This document shows positions 15,676 through 23,770 of a stretch of DNA of 37,298 nt, one piece after another. Origin of the DNA: DAIDKA01 sp049792815. Lineage in GTDB: Bacteria; Pseudomonadota; Gammaproteobacteria; Steroidobacterales; Steroidobacteraceae. Location: positions 1 through 37,298 of the forward strand of contig JBARBG010000050.1 of NCBI GenBank assembly GCA_049792815.1, in the 5' to 3' direction. The translations under genes and the position numbers were made by a program. The notes below the pieces were generated by a model. It was given only the letters and a program-made list of their open reading frames with translations. It did not search any database and had not been told where the DNA came from. How positions within the stretch are numbered: position 1 is the first letter of the stretch; every line of letters starts with the position of its first letter.

Positions 15676-16322
15676 ACGCCGCGCCGCGCCCGCTGAGCGC
15701 GCCGCAACCGCGCCTCAGGCATCTGGGTCAGGTCGACTATCAGACGACCTGGCGGCGCATGCAGCAGTTCACCGACACGCGCACCGCGCACACCGCCGAT
15801 GAGCTGTGGTTGCTGGAACATCCACCGGTGTTCACCTTGGGGATGGCGGGCAAACCTGAACACCTGCTGGCGCCGGGGACCATTCCCGTGGTGCACACCG
15901 ATCGCGGCGGCCAGGTGACCTATCACGGACCGGGGCAGCTCGTCGTGTATGCACTGATTGACCTGCGGCGCGCGGGCCTTGGGGTGCGCGATCTGGTCAC
16001 GGGGCTGGAGCATTCCGTCATCCGCTATGCCGCGCAACTGGGCATCACGGCGGCCGCGCGGCCCGAGGCGCCGGGCGTCTACGTGCACGGAGCCAAGCTC
16101 GCGAGCGTCGGCATCCGCATCCGGCGCGGCGCCAGTTATCACGGCCTGGCGCTGAATGTGAACCTGGACCTTGCGCCCTTCCAGCGGATCAATCCGTGCG
16201 GTCTTGCCGGCCTGCCCATGACCCGACTTGCCGACCTGGCGAACATCGCGGACGTGGACGCGGCGGCGGTTGGCCTGCTGCCGCATCTGCTGAAGTCGCT
16301 GGGCTTCGTAACCGATTTATAA
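15672..16322 (+). CDS. lipB: Octanoyl-ACP:protein octanoyltransferase
   Basis: Moves octanoate from acyl carrier protein to the lipoyl domains, the step before LipA. The 216-residue protein shows DRGGQVTYHGPGQLVVY (77-93), the catalytic lysine K142 in HGAKLASVGIR, and the acyl-thioester cysteine C176 in INPCGLAGLPMT. The start is GTG at 15672, overlapping the lipA stop, so translation is likely coupled. The last codons and stop of lipB lie inside the predicted regulator site in front of sbp (16308-16325). Confidence 0.96.
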   Translation: MNAAPRPLSAPQPRLRHLGQVDYQTTWRRMQQFTDTRTAHTADELWLLEHPPVFTLGMAGKPEHLLAPGTIPVVHTDRGGQVTYHGPGQLVVYALIDLRRAGLGVRDLVTGLEHSVIRYAAQLGITAAARPEAPGVYVHGAKLASVGIRIRRGASYHGLALNVNLDLAPFQRINPCGLAGLPMTRLADLANIADVDAAAVGLLPHLLKSLGFVTDL

Positions 16323-16325
16323 CCG
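16308..16325 (+). promoter_or_regulatory. Predicted response-regulator box upstream of sbp
   Basis: The 18-nt sequence GTAACCGATTTATAACCG holds two 7-nt direct repeats (GTAACCG, ATAACCG) with an 11-bp period. It matches the cysA upstream box at 17 of 18 positions. It ends 8 nt before the sbp -35, exactly as at cysA. An 11-bp direct-repeat period is typical of OmpR/PhoB-family binding, and such a regulator is encoded at 17393-18067. Binding is inferred. Confidence 0.65.
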
Positions 16326-16333
16326 CTGCGCGG

Positions 16334-16362
16334 CTGACAACGCGCGGATCCCGCACTAGCAT
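16334..16362 (+). promoter_or_regulatory. sbp promoter (CTGACA-17-TAGCAT)
   Basis: A -35 element CTGACA (16334-16339), a 17-nt spacer and a -10 element TAGCAT (16357-16362) form a good sigma-70-type promoter. The -10 ends 6 nt before the sbp ATG, so the predicted start coincides with the start codon and the mRNA would be leaderless. Confidence 0.65.
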
Positions 16363-16368
16363 GGCGGA

Positions 16369-17385
16369 ATGAAGATTCGACAGTGGCTGCTGCGCGGCGT
16401 GTGGGTGTCCTGGAGCGCCGTCGTGCTGGGCGCGCCGCTGGCGCAGGCCGCCAGCGTCTCCATCCTGAATGTGTCCTACGACCCGACTCGTGAGCTGTAC
16501 GTCAAATACAACGCCGAATTCGCCCGCTACTGGAAGGCGAAGACCGGCCAGGATGTGCGCGTCAACCAGTCACACGGCGGTTCGGGCAAGCAGGCGCGTG
16601 CGGTGATCGAGGGCTTGCCGGCTGATGTCGTGACGCTGGGCCTGGCCGGTGACGTCGATGCCATCGCGACCCGCGCGAAGCTCCTGCCACTGAACTGGCA
16701 GAGCCGATTGCCCGACAACAGCGCGCCCTACACCTCCACCATCGTGTTCCTGGTGCGCAAGGGCAATCCCAAGGGCATCAAGGACTGGGGCGACCTCATC
16801 AAGCCCGGCATCGGCGTCATCACCCCGAACCCGAAGACCTCAGGCGGCGCCCGCTGGAATTACCTGGCGGCCTGGGCCTGGGCCAGGCACCAGCCCGGCG
16901 GCAATGACGCCAGGGCCAAGGAGTTCGTGCGCCGGCTGTACGCCAATGTTCCGGTGCTGGACACAGGCGCCCGCGATGCGACCACGACCTTCGTCCAGCG
17001 CGACATTGGCGATGTGCTGCTGGCCTGGGAAAACGAAGCCTTCCTGGCGCTCAAGGAGCTCGGTGGTGATCAGGTGCAGATCGTCGTCCCCTCGCTGAGC
17101 ATCCTGGCTGAACCCTCCGTGGCGGTGGTCGATCAGAACGCCCTCAAGCACGGCACCACCACCGTCGCCCGCGAATACCTGAAGCATCTGTACAGCAACG
17201 AAGGCCAGGAGATCATCGCCCGGAATTTCTATCGGCCCCGCGATCCGCAGGTGGCGCAGAAGTACGCGAATCAGTTTCCCAAGCTGCAACTGGTCACCAT
17301 CGCCGAGTTCGGCGGCTGGGCGAAGGCGGCCAAGGATCACTTCGAGGACGGCGGCAGCTTCGACCAGGTCTACGGCGCGCGCTAG
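16369..17385 (+). CDS. sbp: Sulfate (oxyanion) ABC transporter substrate-binding protein
   Basis: Periplasmic receptor for sulfate or thiosulfate feeding the CysTWA permease. The 338-residue precursor has a signal peptide ending APLAQA-A (cleavage near residue 28). It then shows the Sbp/CysP signature ILNVSYDPTRELYVKYNAEF and the ligand-loop NQSHGGSGKQARAVIEGLPADVVTL, with late LYSNEGQEIIARNFYRPRD. Length fits the family. It stands alone on the plus strand, tail-to-tail (7 nt) with the two-component genes that end the cysA operon. It has its own promoter and a regulator box shared with cysA. A related anion (thiosulfate, selenate, molybdate) cannot be ruled out from sequence, but the family favours sulfate. 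Confidence 0.92.
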   Translation: MKIRQWLLRGVWVSWSAVVLGAPLAQAASVSILNVSYDPTRELYVKYNAEFARYWKAKTGQDVRVNQSHGGSGKQARAVIEGLPADVVTLGLAGDVDAIATRAKLLPLNWQSRLPDNSAPYTSTIVFLVRKGNPKGIKDWGDLIKPGIGVITPNPKTSGGARWNYLAAWAWARHQPGGNDARAKEFVRRLYANVPVLDTGARDATTTFVQRDIGDVLLAWENEAFLALKELGGDQVQIVVPSLSILAEPSVAVVDQNALKHGTTTVAREYLKHLYSNEGQEIIARNFYRPRDPQVAQKYANQFPKLQLVTIAEFGGWAKAAKDHFEDGGSFDQVYGAR

Positions 17386-17392
17386 GCGCCGG

Positions 17393-18067
17393 CTACTCAA
17401 CGACCAGCTTGTAACCCGCGCCGGTTGCGGTCTGCAGGATCTGCGGCAGGGATGGGTCTTTTTCGATCTTCTGCCGCAGCCGGTGCACCAGCTGCTTGAG
17501 CAGCTGCCGATCGCCTGAGTTGCGATGGCCCCAGATATGCACCAGCAGCCGGTCCGAGCTCACGGTGCGGCCTGAATTCACCAGCAGCATCTGCAGCAGC
17601 CGCAGCTCCAGCTTGGTCAGGCGCACGGCCTGCGCCGCGCCGATCTGCACGGTGTGATCCTCGACATTGAGCTGCACGCGGCCCGCGGACAGAGGTCCGG
17701 AAGTTTCCATGCCGGCGCGGCGCATCAGGGCCCTGATACGGGCGAGCAGGGTGCGCGGACTGAAGGGCTTGGTCAGGTAATCATCGGCGCCCAGTTCCAG
17801 CGCGCGCACCAGGTCCTCCTCTTCGTTGCGTGCCGTGAGCATCATGATGGGCACGCCCGACTGGGTGCGGATGGATTCGCACACCCTGAAGCCGCTGGCG
17901 CCGGGCATATTGATGTCGAGCACGATCAGGTCCGGACGTTCGCTGTCGAAGAGCCTGAGGGCGGCCGTGCCATCCGCCGCCTTGATCGGCAGGAATCCCG
18001 CCTGCGAAAGCGTGAAGGCGATCAGGTCCAGCAGGTCGCGGTCGTCGTCGGCGATCAGGACTTTCAT
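17393..18067 (-). CDS. OmpR-family response regulator of the sulfate-transport locus
   Basis: A 224-residue two-domain regulator. The receiver domain (1 to about 120) has the acidic pocket D7-D9, phosphoacceptor D51 (LIVLDINMPG), T78 (MLTAR) and K100 (YLTKPFSP). The C-terminal winged helix (about 128-222) includes RLTKLELRLLQMLLVNSGRTVSSDRLLVHIWG and VHRLRQKIEKD, the OmpR/PhoB DNA-binding domain. It is the last gene of cysA-cysT-cysW-kinase-regulator and overlaps the kinase by 4 nt. The likely targets are the 11-bp-period repeats before sbp and cysA, which would make it autoregulatory. I know of no named orthologue for sulfate control, so no symbol is given. Confidence 0.93.
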   Translation of the reverse strand: MKVLIADDDRDLLDLIAFTLSQAGFLPIKAADGTAALRLFDSERPDLIVLDINMPGASGFRVCESIRTQSGVPIMMLTARNEEEDLVRALELGADDYLTKPFSPRTLLARIRALMRRAGMETSGPLSAGRVQLNVEDHTVQIGAAQAVRLTKLELRLLQMLLVNSGRTVSSDRLLVHIWGHRNSGDRQLLKQLVHRLRQKIEKDPSLPQILQTATGAGYKLVVE

Positions 18068-20202
18068 GCGGCTGCGGCCTCGAGCGGGAGGGTAAAGCTG
18101 AAGCGGGTGCGCTGCTCAGGCGTGCGTTGCACGACAATCGTTCCGCCATGACGTTCGATGACGGATTTGACTATCCACAGCCCCAAGCCCAGACCGCCCG
18201 GTTCGGGCTCGGCATCCATGCCGCGACGAAAGCGCTCGAAGATACTGCTGACGTCCCCATCGCGGACGCCCGGGCCTTCGTCTTCCACCCACGTTTCAAC
18301 CTGGTTGCCAGCGCGCCGCGCACCAATGCGCAGCGTCGAGCCATCGGGGGAGAACTTGTTGGCATTGGCGATGAGGTTCACGAACACTTGGATCAGGCGC
18401 GTCTTGTCACCAAGTATCAGCGGCAGGTCCGCGGGCAGCTCCACGGCCAGATGCTGCTCACGCTGCACCAGCAGCGACGCAAGCAGAGCATGCGCGTCTT
18501 CGACCACCTCGGACAGTGACACGCTCTGATGCCGGATGCCGAGCTGTCCTGACTCGATGCGGACACTCTCCAGCAGGTTGTCGATCAGGCGCGTCAGACG
18601 CAGCGTGCCGCGCTCCAGGGAGACGACCAGATTCGCGCGCGCCTGCGGCTGCATGGTGTCCAGCCCGTCGCGCAGCAGTTCGATGGAGGCGAGCTGCGCG
18701 GCCAGCGGCGTGCGAAACTCGTGGGAGATGTTGGCCAGCACGCTGTCGCGCGCACGGCGCACCGCTTCGAGATCGGTTTCATCGCGCAGCACCTGCACCT
18801 GCAGGCCCTCGACCATGCCGGAGCTGGTGATGATGGTGGTGCGCGGCGCGCCTTCCTTCAGCTCCAGCAGTTCCAGCGCCTGCGCGGTGCCGGCGCTGCG
18901 CGCCCGCAGGATGGGGCAGTCGGCCTCGCAGGGCCGGATGCCATTGACCTTCTGTGGCTTGAGCAGGTCGCCGCAGAAGCGGCCCACCGCCGCCTGAGTC
19001 TCTACGCCCAGCAGCCGCGCCGCCTGGGGATTGAGGTAACGGATGTTGCGATCGCGGTCCACCGCGAACACGCCTTCGACGATACCGGCCAGCACGCCCT
19101 GGGCTTCGGCCTCACGCCGCCGCAGTGCACCGGTGAGGTTCACGAGGTTGCGGCGCATGTCCTCCATGGTGCGCGCCAGCGCGCCAACCTCGGCGGTGCC
19201 GCCTACCGGGATCGACGTCGAGAAATCGCCCTGCGCCAGCCGCAGCGCCGCCTCGGTCAGGTCCTGGACCGGACCCGCCACGAACTGGCCGAGGACCGCG
19301 CCTGCCAGCACCGCCAGCAGCGCCAGCAGCGACGCGGTGACCAGCAGCCGATGAATCAGTGAGCGGATTTCGCTGTCGATTTCCGCGGCCGGCAGTCGCG
19401 CCTCGATCAGGGCGATGGCCTCGCCGTTGCTGGTGAACAGCGGCAAGCTGGCGACAAACATGTCCAGCGGCTGGATATGCGCCACCGCATAGTGCCCATC
19501 GGCAAGGCCCGCGCTGTGGACACTCGTCAGCTGGTCCACCGGGGCCGTCGTGAAGCTGCGGTAATCGATCAGGCGTATCGACAGCCCCGCGGCGCGACTC
19601 AGATCGGCCGCCAGCTGCGCATCAATGCGGCGCACCACGAAAATCGACAGCCCCTGGTGCCCGCTCACCGGCGCGTTGGCGCCGAAGATTGCGCTGGGAC
19701 TGGCCACGGGCGCCGCCAGAAAGATATGCCCCTGCTTGGCGACGCTGAGGAAGATTTCGGTCCATGGCGCGTTGATGCCGGCATGCGCGAGCATGCGCGC
19801 GCCGTCAAAAAGCGCACAGGCATCGGCGCTGGCATCCGGGCACAGCCGGCCCAGCAGCGAGTCCAGTTCCTGCGTACGGGTGGCCGACAGGGGTTCGCCG
19901 AGCGCCTGCAGCGCGGACTGCATCGCCGGGTCATCGCCGATGGTGCGCGCGCTGGTGAGCGCATCCTCCTGCATCCTGCGCAGGGTCTCACGGGCCATGG
20001 TGCCGCCCAGCTGCACCCGCGCGGTTCCCTGAGCGTCGGCGACCTGCCGCAGCCGCTCGCCCGCGTACAGTGACAGGCCACCGGCCACCATCAGCACGAT
20101 GACGACTTCGCTGCCGGCCAGCCACCAGCGCAGCCGCGTCGTCGCCGGGTCGATTCGCAGCCGCTCCAGCAGTTGTCCGAGGCGCGACAGCAACGGTTGC
20201 AT
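18064..20202 (-). CDS. Membrane sensor histidine kinase of the sulfate-transport locus
   Basis: A 712-residue kinase. The first membrane helix is about 31-47. A periplasmic sensor region of some 230 residues (48-283) has two cysteines (C121, C129). The second helix is 286-309, then HAMP (about 310-362), a PAS domain (about 366-480) with C410, C425 and C429, and a HisKA domain with H494 in ANISHEFRTP. The ATPase domain follows: NLIANANKFSPDG (N box), DEGPGVRDGD (G1) and GGLGLGLWIVKS (G2). Its ATG shares one base with the cysW stop (TGATG), and its stop overlaps the regulator by 4 nt. Position argues that it senses transporter state, substrate or a related signal. The ligand is unknown. Confidence 0.94.
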   Translation of the reverse strand: MQPLLSRLGQLLERLRIDPATTRLRWWLAGSEVVIVLMVAGGLSLYAGERLRQVADAQGTARVQLGGTMARETLRRMQEDALTSARTIGDDPAMQSALQALGEPLSATRTQELDSLLGRLCPDASADACALFDGARMLAHAGINAPWTEIFLSVAKQGHIFLAAPVASPSAIFGANAPVSGHQGLSIFVVRRIDAQLAADLSRAAGLSIRLIDYRSFTTAPVDQLTSVHSAGLADGHYAVAHIQPLDMFVASLPLFTSNGEAIALIEARLPAAEIDSEIRSLIHRLLVTASLLALLAVLAGAVLGQFVAGPVQDLTEAALRLAQGDFSTSIPVGGTAEVGALARTMEDMRRNLVNLTGALRRREAEAQGVLAGIVEGVFAVDRDRNIRYLNPQAARLLGVETQAAVGRFCGDLLKPQKVNGIRPCEADCPILRARSAGTAQALELLELKEGAPRTTIITSSGMVEGLQVQVLRDETDLEAVRRARDSVLANISHEFRTPLAAQLASIELLRDGLDTMQPQARANLVVSLERGTLRLTRLIDNLLESVRIESGQLGIRHQSVSLSEVVEDAHALLASLLVQREQHLAVELPADLPLILGDKTRLIQVFVNLIANANKFSPDGSTLRIGARRAGNQVETWVEDEGPGVRDGDVSSIFERFRRGMDAEPEPGGLGLGLWIVKSVIERHGGTIVVQRTPEQRTRFSFTLPLEAAAA

Positions 20203-21071
20203 CAGCGCCTCTGGTATCCGCGCCGCTCGACCAGGGTCTTGATCACCAGCGTCACGACCGCCAGCAGGGTCAGGAGCGACGCCACGGCGAAGGCGCCGAC
20301 GGTGTTGTACTCGCGGTAGAGGATTTCAACATGCAGGGGCAGCGTATTGGTCAGGCCACGGATATGTCCGGATACCACCGACACCGCGCCGAACTCGCCC
20401 ATGGCGCGGGCGTTGCAGAGGATGATGCCGTAGATCAGGCCCCACCGCACCTTCGGCAGCGTGACGCGGAAGAAAGTCATCCAGGCGCCGGCGCCGAGTG
20501 TGATGGCAGCCTCCTCCTCGTCATTGCCCAGCTGCTGCATCAGCGGAATCAGTTCGCGGGCCACGTAGGGCAAGGTCACGAACATGGTCGCGATGATGAT
20601 GCCCGGCAGCGCGAATATGATGCTGAGGTTGTGATCTTGCAGCCAGCCGCCGAACCAGCCCTGCAGACCGAACACCAGCACGAACACCAGGCCGGCGATG
20701 ACCGGCGAGACCGCCATCGGCAGGTCGATGAGCGTGGTGAAGAAGCTCTTGCCCCTGAATTCGAATTTGGCGATGCACCAGGCGGCGGCGAGCCCAAATA
20801 CGGTGTTGGCGGGCACCACCACCGCCGCGGTGATCAGGGTCAGTTTGATGGCCGACAGCGTATCCGAATCATCGAACGCGGCGAGGTACGCGTGCACACC
20901 CTTGGCCAGCGCCGTGGCGAACACCGTGACCAGTGGGGCGAACAGCAGGGCCGCCAGGAACAGCAGTGAGACGCCGATCAGCACCCAGCGCATGAGGTTG
21001 CCCAGCAGTGAGTCATGGCCGGGCCGCGACCGCAGCTCCGCCAGCATGGCCGGTGAGGGTCCGCCGGCCAT
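20202..21071 (-). CDS. cysW: Sulfate ABC transporter permease CysW
   Basis: One of two inner-membrane permeases of the sulfate importer. The 289-residue protein has about six membrane helices. The EAA loop that contacts the ATPase reads EEEAAITLGAGAWMTFFRVTLPKVRWGL (about 185-212). The segments ARAMGEFGAVSVVSGHI and EILYREYNTVGAFAVASLL are diagnostic of CysW rather than CysT. Its ATG directly follows the cysT stop, and its own stop overlaps the histidine kinase start by one base. The N-terminal 25 residues are hydrophilic, and a later start is possible. Confidence 0.94.
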   Translation of the reverse strand: MAGGPSPAMLAELRSRPGHDSLLGNLMRWVLIGVSLLFLAALLFAPLVTVFATALAKGVHAYLAAFDDSDTLSAIKLTLITAAVVVPANTVFGLAAAWCIAKFEFRGKSFFTTLIDLPMAVSPVIAGLVFVLVFGLQGWFGGWLQDHNLSIIFALPGIIIATMFVTLPYVARELIPLMQQLGNDEEEAAITLGAGAWMTFFRVTLPKVRWGLIYGIILCNARAMGEFGAVSVVSGHIRGLTNTLPLHVEILYREYNTVGAFAVASLLTLLAVVTLVIKTLVERRGYQRR

Positions 21072-21935
21072 CTAGCGCCTCGTTACCGTGGAGCGGCGGC
21101 GGCCCCAGTGCTGCAGGTAGTTGATGGCCCACAGTCCCAGGAAGGAGATGCTCAGCATCACGCAGCCCAGGGCCGCAGCGCCATGGTAGTCGTACTCCTC
21201 CAGGCGGATCACGATCAGCACCGGGGTGATCTCGGTCTTGAACGGCAGATTGCCGGCAATGAAGATCACCGAACCGTATTCGCCGACGCCGCGTGCGAAG
21301 GCCAGCGCGAAGCCGGTCAGCATGGCCGGAAGCACGGTGGGCAGGATGATGCGCCGGAATACATAGAACCGGTTCGCGCCGAGAATCTCGGCCGCATCCT
21401 CGAGCTCGCGCTGCACCTCGGCGAGCGCCGGCTGCACCGTGCGCACCAGGAAGGGCATGCCGATCAGCGTCAGCGCGATGGTCACGCCGATCCAGGTGTA
21501 GGCGACCTTGATTCCGGCCAGGGCCAGGTACTTGCCCAGGAAGCCGTTCTGGGCGAACACCGTGGTGAGCGCGATGCCGGATACGGCGGTGGGCAGCGCG
21601 AAAGGCAGATCGATCAGCGCGTCGATGAGCTTGCGCCCGGGAAAGTCATAGCGCACCAGGGTCCAGGCGAGAACGAAGCCGAACACCAGGTTGATGCTCG
21701 CCGCCACCAGCGAGGCGCCGAAGGACAGCCGGTAGGAGGCCAGGGCCCGCTCGCTGAGCACGGTGTGGATGAATTCGTGCCAATGCGCGGAGGCCGCCAT
21801 GCTGACCAGCGCCGCCAGCGGGATCAGCACGATCGCGCTCAAGAAAAAGGTCGTAAAGCCAAAGGTGAGGCCGAAACCCGGCAGCACGCTGGGCTGGGTG
21901 AAGGTTCCCTTGCCGATGGGTTCGCGCGCTGGCAT
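21072..21935 (-). CDS. cysT: Sulfate ABC transporter permease CysT (CysU)
   Basis: Second permease of the importer, 287 residues. It opens with VLPGFGLTFGFTTFFLSAIVLIPLAAL, the typical CysT first helix. ALIDLPFALPTAVSGIALTTVF marks the conserved core. The EAA loop is ELEDAAEILGANRFYVFRRIILPTVLPA, and GVGEYGSVIFIAGNLPFKTEITPVLIVIRLEEYDY is specific to CysT. It starts 13 nt after cysA and abuts cysW. The order cysA-cysT-cysW differs from the common cysT-cysW-cysA. Confidence 0.95.
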   Translation of the reverse strand: MPAREPIGKGTFTQPSVLPGFGLTFGFTTFFLSAIVLIPLAALVSMAASAHWHEFIHTVLSERALASYRLSFGASLVAASINLVFGFVLAWTLVRYDFPGRKLIDALIDLPFALPTAVSGIALTTVFAQNGFLGKYLALAGIKVAYTWIGVTIALTLIGMPFLVRTVQPALAEVQRELEDAAEILGANRFYVFRRIILPTVLPAMLTGFALAFARGVGEYGSVIFIAGNLPFKTEITPVLIVIRLEEYDYHGAAALGCVMLSISFLGLWAINYLQHWGRRRSTVTRR

Positions 21936-21948
21936 CTTCAGGTACGCC

Positions 21949-23724
21949 TCAACCCTGCTGCGGCGAGTCGCCGGGCTGCCACACCACCAACAAGGGGCTC
22001 GCGGTGCGCGACAGCAGCGCCGCGAAGCGCTGCGTCAGCACGCTGATGTCGGACACGCCCAGGATCAACAACTGCTCCGGCATCTCGGCGAGCCTGCGGG
22101 TGAGCTCCTCGGCCACATCGCCGAAACCCAGCTCGGTACGGATTTCCAGGCCGTGCATGGCCTGCGCCTCGGAACGCGCGTCCAGCAGCGCGCGCATGCC
22201 ATCCGGCCGAGTGGCCTCGCCATCATTGGCCAGGATGCCGATGTATACGGCCTCGGCGGACACATGGCGCAGCAGGCTCGCGGAAACCGCCAGCGTCGCG
22301 CGTCGCGCCGGTTCGTCCAGCCAGTGAATCAGCACCCGCGCGGGTGAGGCCGCGTTGTGGGGCAGCAGCAGCACGGCTTCTGCGCCCTGTTGCAGCAGCC
22401 ACTGGACGGTCTGCCCGGCGCCCGGGTCGGTATTGATCACGGCCACGCCGGCGAAGGGCGCGGCCGCAGCCTCGGTGGCGGCCTGCTGCAGCGCCGGTTC
22501 GACGCGAGTGCTCACGCGGGTCTTCATGCGCGTCGCCAACTGCACCAGCAAAGGCTCCTCGCTGATCGCCTGAGCCTGCGGCGCGCTGGTGGCGCAGGCC
22601 GTGAAACTGGACAGCGGCGTGGCCAGCACATGCAAGCGCCGCACGCCCAGGGTCACGGACTGCCCGGCGCTCACCGGATAGTTGCGCCGGTCGTGCTGGG
22701 TGCGGGTGATCTCCAGCAGCGCTTCGCTGGCATTGCTGTCCGCCGATGTGACCACATGGCCGGCACTGGCGGCATTGTTCAAGCGCACGCGCAGCCGTTC
22801 GTTGGCGCCCACGAACAGCAGCTGCTCCACCGTTCCTAGACCCAAGAAGCTGGAGCGCAGCTCATCGCATGAGGGGGCGACCTCGATGTCCTCGGGCCGC
22901 ATCACCGCCACGACTTCGTGATCCCTGTCGCCCGCGGTGACGGTGCTGCCCAGGGCCATGACCGGATCCCCGCCGATGCAGATGCCGCGCGCCGTGTGCT
23001 GGGCCAGTACCAGGTTTGCCGCGCCCAGGAAGGTCGCGACGAAGCGGGTGGCCGGGCGCGCATACAGGTCTTCGGGACGGCCCATCTCCAGCAGCCTTCC
23101 TAAGTTCATGATGCCGATGCGGTCGGCGAGGGCGAAGGCCTCTTCCTGGTCGTGAGTCACCAGGATGGTGGTGATACCCAGTTCGCGCTGCACCTCGCGA
23201 ATGGTCCGGCGCAGCTCCTCGCGGATCTTGGCGTCGAGCGCGCCGAACGGTTCATCCAGCAGCAGCACTTCGGGTTTGTGCGCCAGGGCGCGCGCCACGG
23301 CGACGCGTTGCTGCTGGCCGCCGGAAAGCTCCACCGGCAGGCGGTTGTCCATGCCCTCCAGCGCCACCAGGCGCAGCAGCTCACGGCGCCGCTCGCGGCG
23401 CTGGGAGGCGCGCATGCGCCGCACGCGCAGTGCGAACTCGATGTTGTCGGCCACCGTCATGTGACGGAACAGCGCGTAGTTCTGGAACACCAGGCCGACG
23501 CCACGCGCGCGCGCCGCAACGTGGGTGACATCGCGGCCGTGCAGCGAGATCCGGCCGTGATCGACGCCGGTCAGCCCGGCAATGGCACGCAACAGCGTGC
23601 TCTTGCCGCTGCCACTGGGGCCCAGCAGGACGAAGAACTCGCCATCGCCGATATCGATGGAAACGTCGTTGACGACGGGTGCGCCACGATAACGCTTGGT
23701 GATCTGATCGAGGGTAATCGACAT
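21949..23724 (-). CDS. cysA: Sulfate ABC transporter ATPase CysA with C-terminal Usp-like extension
   Basis: The ATPase of the importer, 591 residues against about 330-370 for usual CysA. Residues 1-240 are the nucleotide-binding domain: Walker A GPSGSGKST (35-43), Q loop VFQNYALFRHMTV (the CysA form), signature LSGGQQQR (133-140), Walker B VLLLDEP (153-159) and switch H191. Residues about 270-370 look like a TOBE/regulatory region. The extra part (about 385-591) resembles a universal-stress-protein fold: ARVLIHWLDEPARRATLAVSA (462 on), a LRHVSAEAVYIGILAN strand, then EQLLILGVSDIS and RTASPLLVVW. It lacks the Usp ATP-binding glycines. It heads the operon with its own promoter and repeat box. 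The transporter role is firm; the role of the extension is unknown. Confidence 0.9.
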   Translation of the reverse strand: MSITLDQITKRYRGAPVVNDVSIDIGDGEFFVLLGPSGSGKSTLLRAIAGLTGVDHGRISLHGRDVTHVAARARGVGLVFQNYALFRHMTVADNIEFALRVRRMRASQRRERRRELLRLVALEGMDNRLPVELSGGQQQRVAVARALAHKPEVLLLDEPFGALDAKIREELRRTIREVQRELGITTILVTHDQEEAFALADRIGIMNLGRLLEMGRPEDLYARPATRFVATFLGAANLVLAQHTARGICIGGDPVMALGSTVTAGDRDHEVVAVMRPEDIEVAPSCDELRSSFLGLGTVEQLLFVGANERLRVRLNNAASAGHVVTSADSNASEALLEITRTQHDRRNYPVSAGQSVTLGVRRLHVLATPLSSFTACATSAPQAQAISEEPLLVQLATRMKTRVSTRVEPALQQAATEAAAAPFAGVAVINTDPGAGQTVQWLLQQGAEAVLLLPHNAASPARVLIHWLDEPARRATLAVSASLLRHVSAEAVYIGILANDGEATRPDGMRALLDARSEAQAMHGLEIRTELGFGDVAEELTRRLAEMPEQLLILGVSDISVLTQRFAALLSRTASPLLVVWQPGDSPQQG

Positions 23725-23732
23725 GCATCGGC

Positions 23733-23762
23733 ATCGTAGACCGGCCGAGGTCTAGCCGTCAG
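23733..23762 (-). promoter_or_regulatory. cysA promoter (CTGACG-18-TACGAT)
   Basis: On the minus strand a -35 CTGACG (23762-23757), an 18-nt spacer and a -10 TACGAT (23738-23733) precede the cysA ATG by 8 nt. The predicted start falls one or two bases before the ATG, with no Shine-Dalgarno, so the message may be leaderless. Its -35 closely matches that of sbp. Confidence 0.55.
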
Positions 23763-23770
23763 GTACGACC

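Noticed and set aside
17386..17392. Possible terminator between convergent sbp and the response-regulator gene.
   Set aside because: Only 7 nt separate the genes and no stem with a T run is visible.
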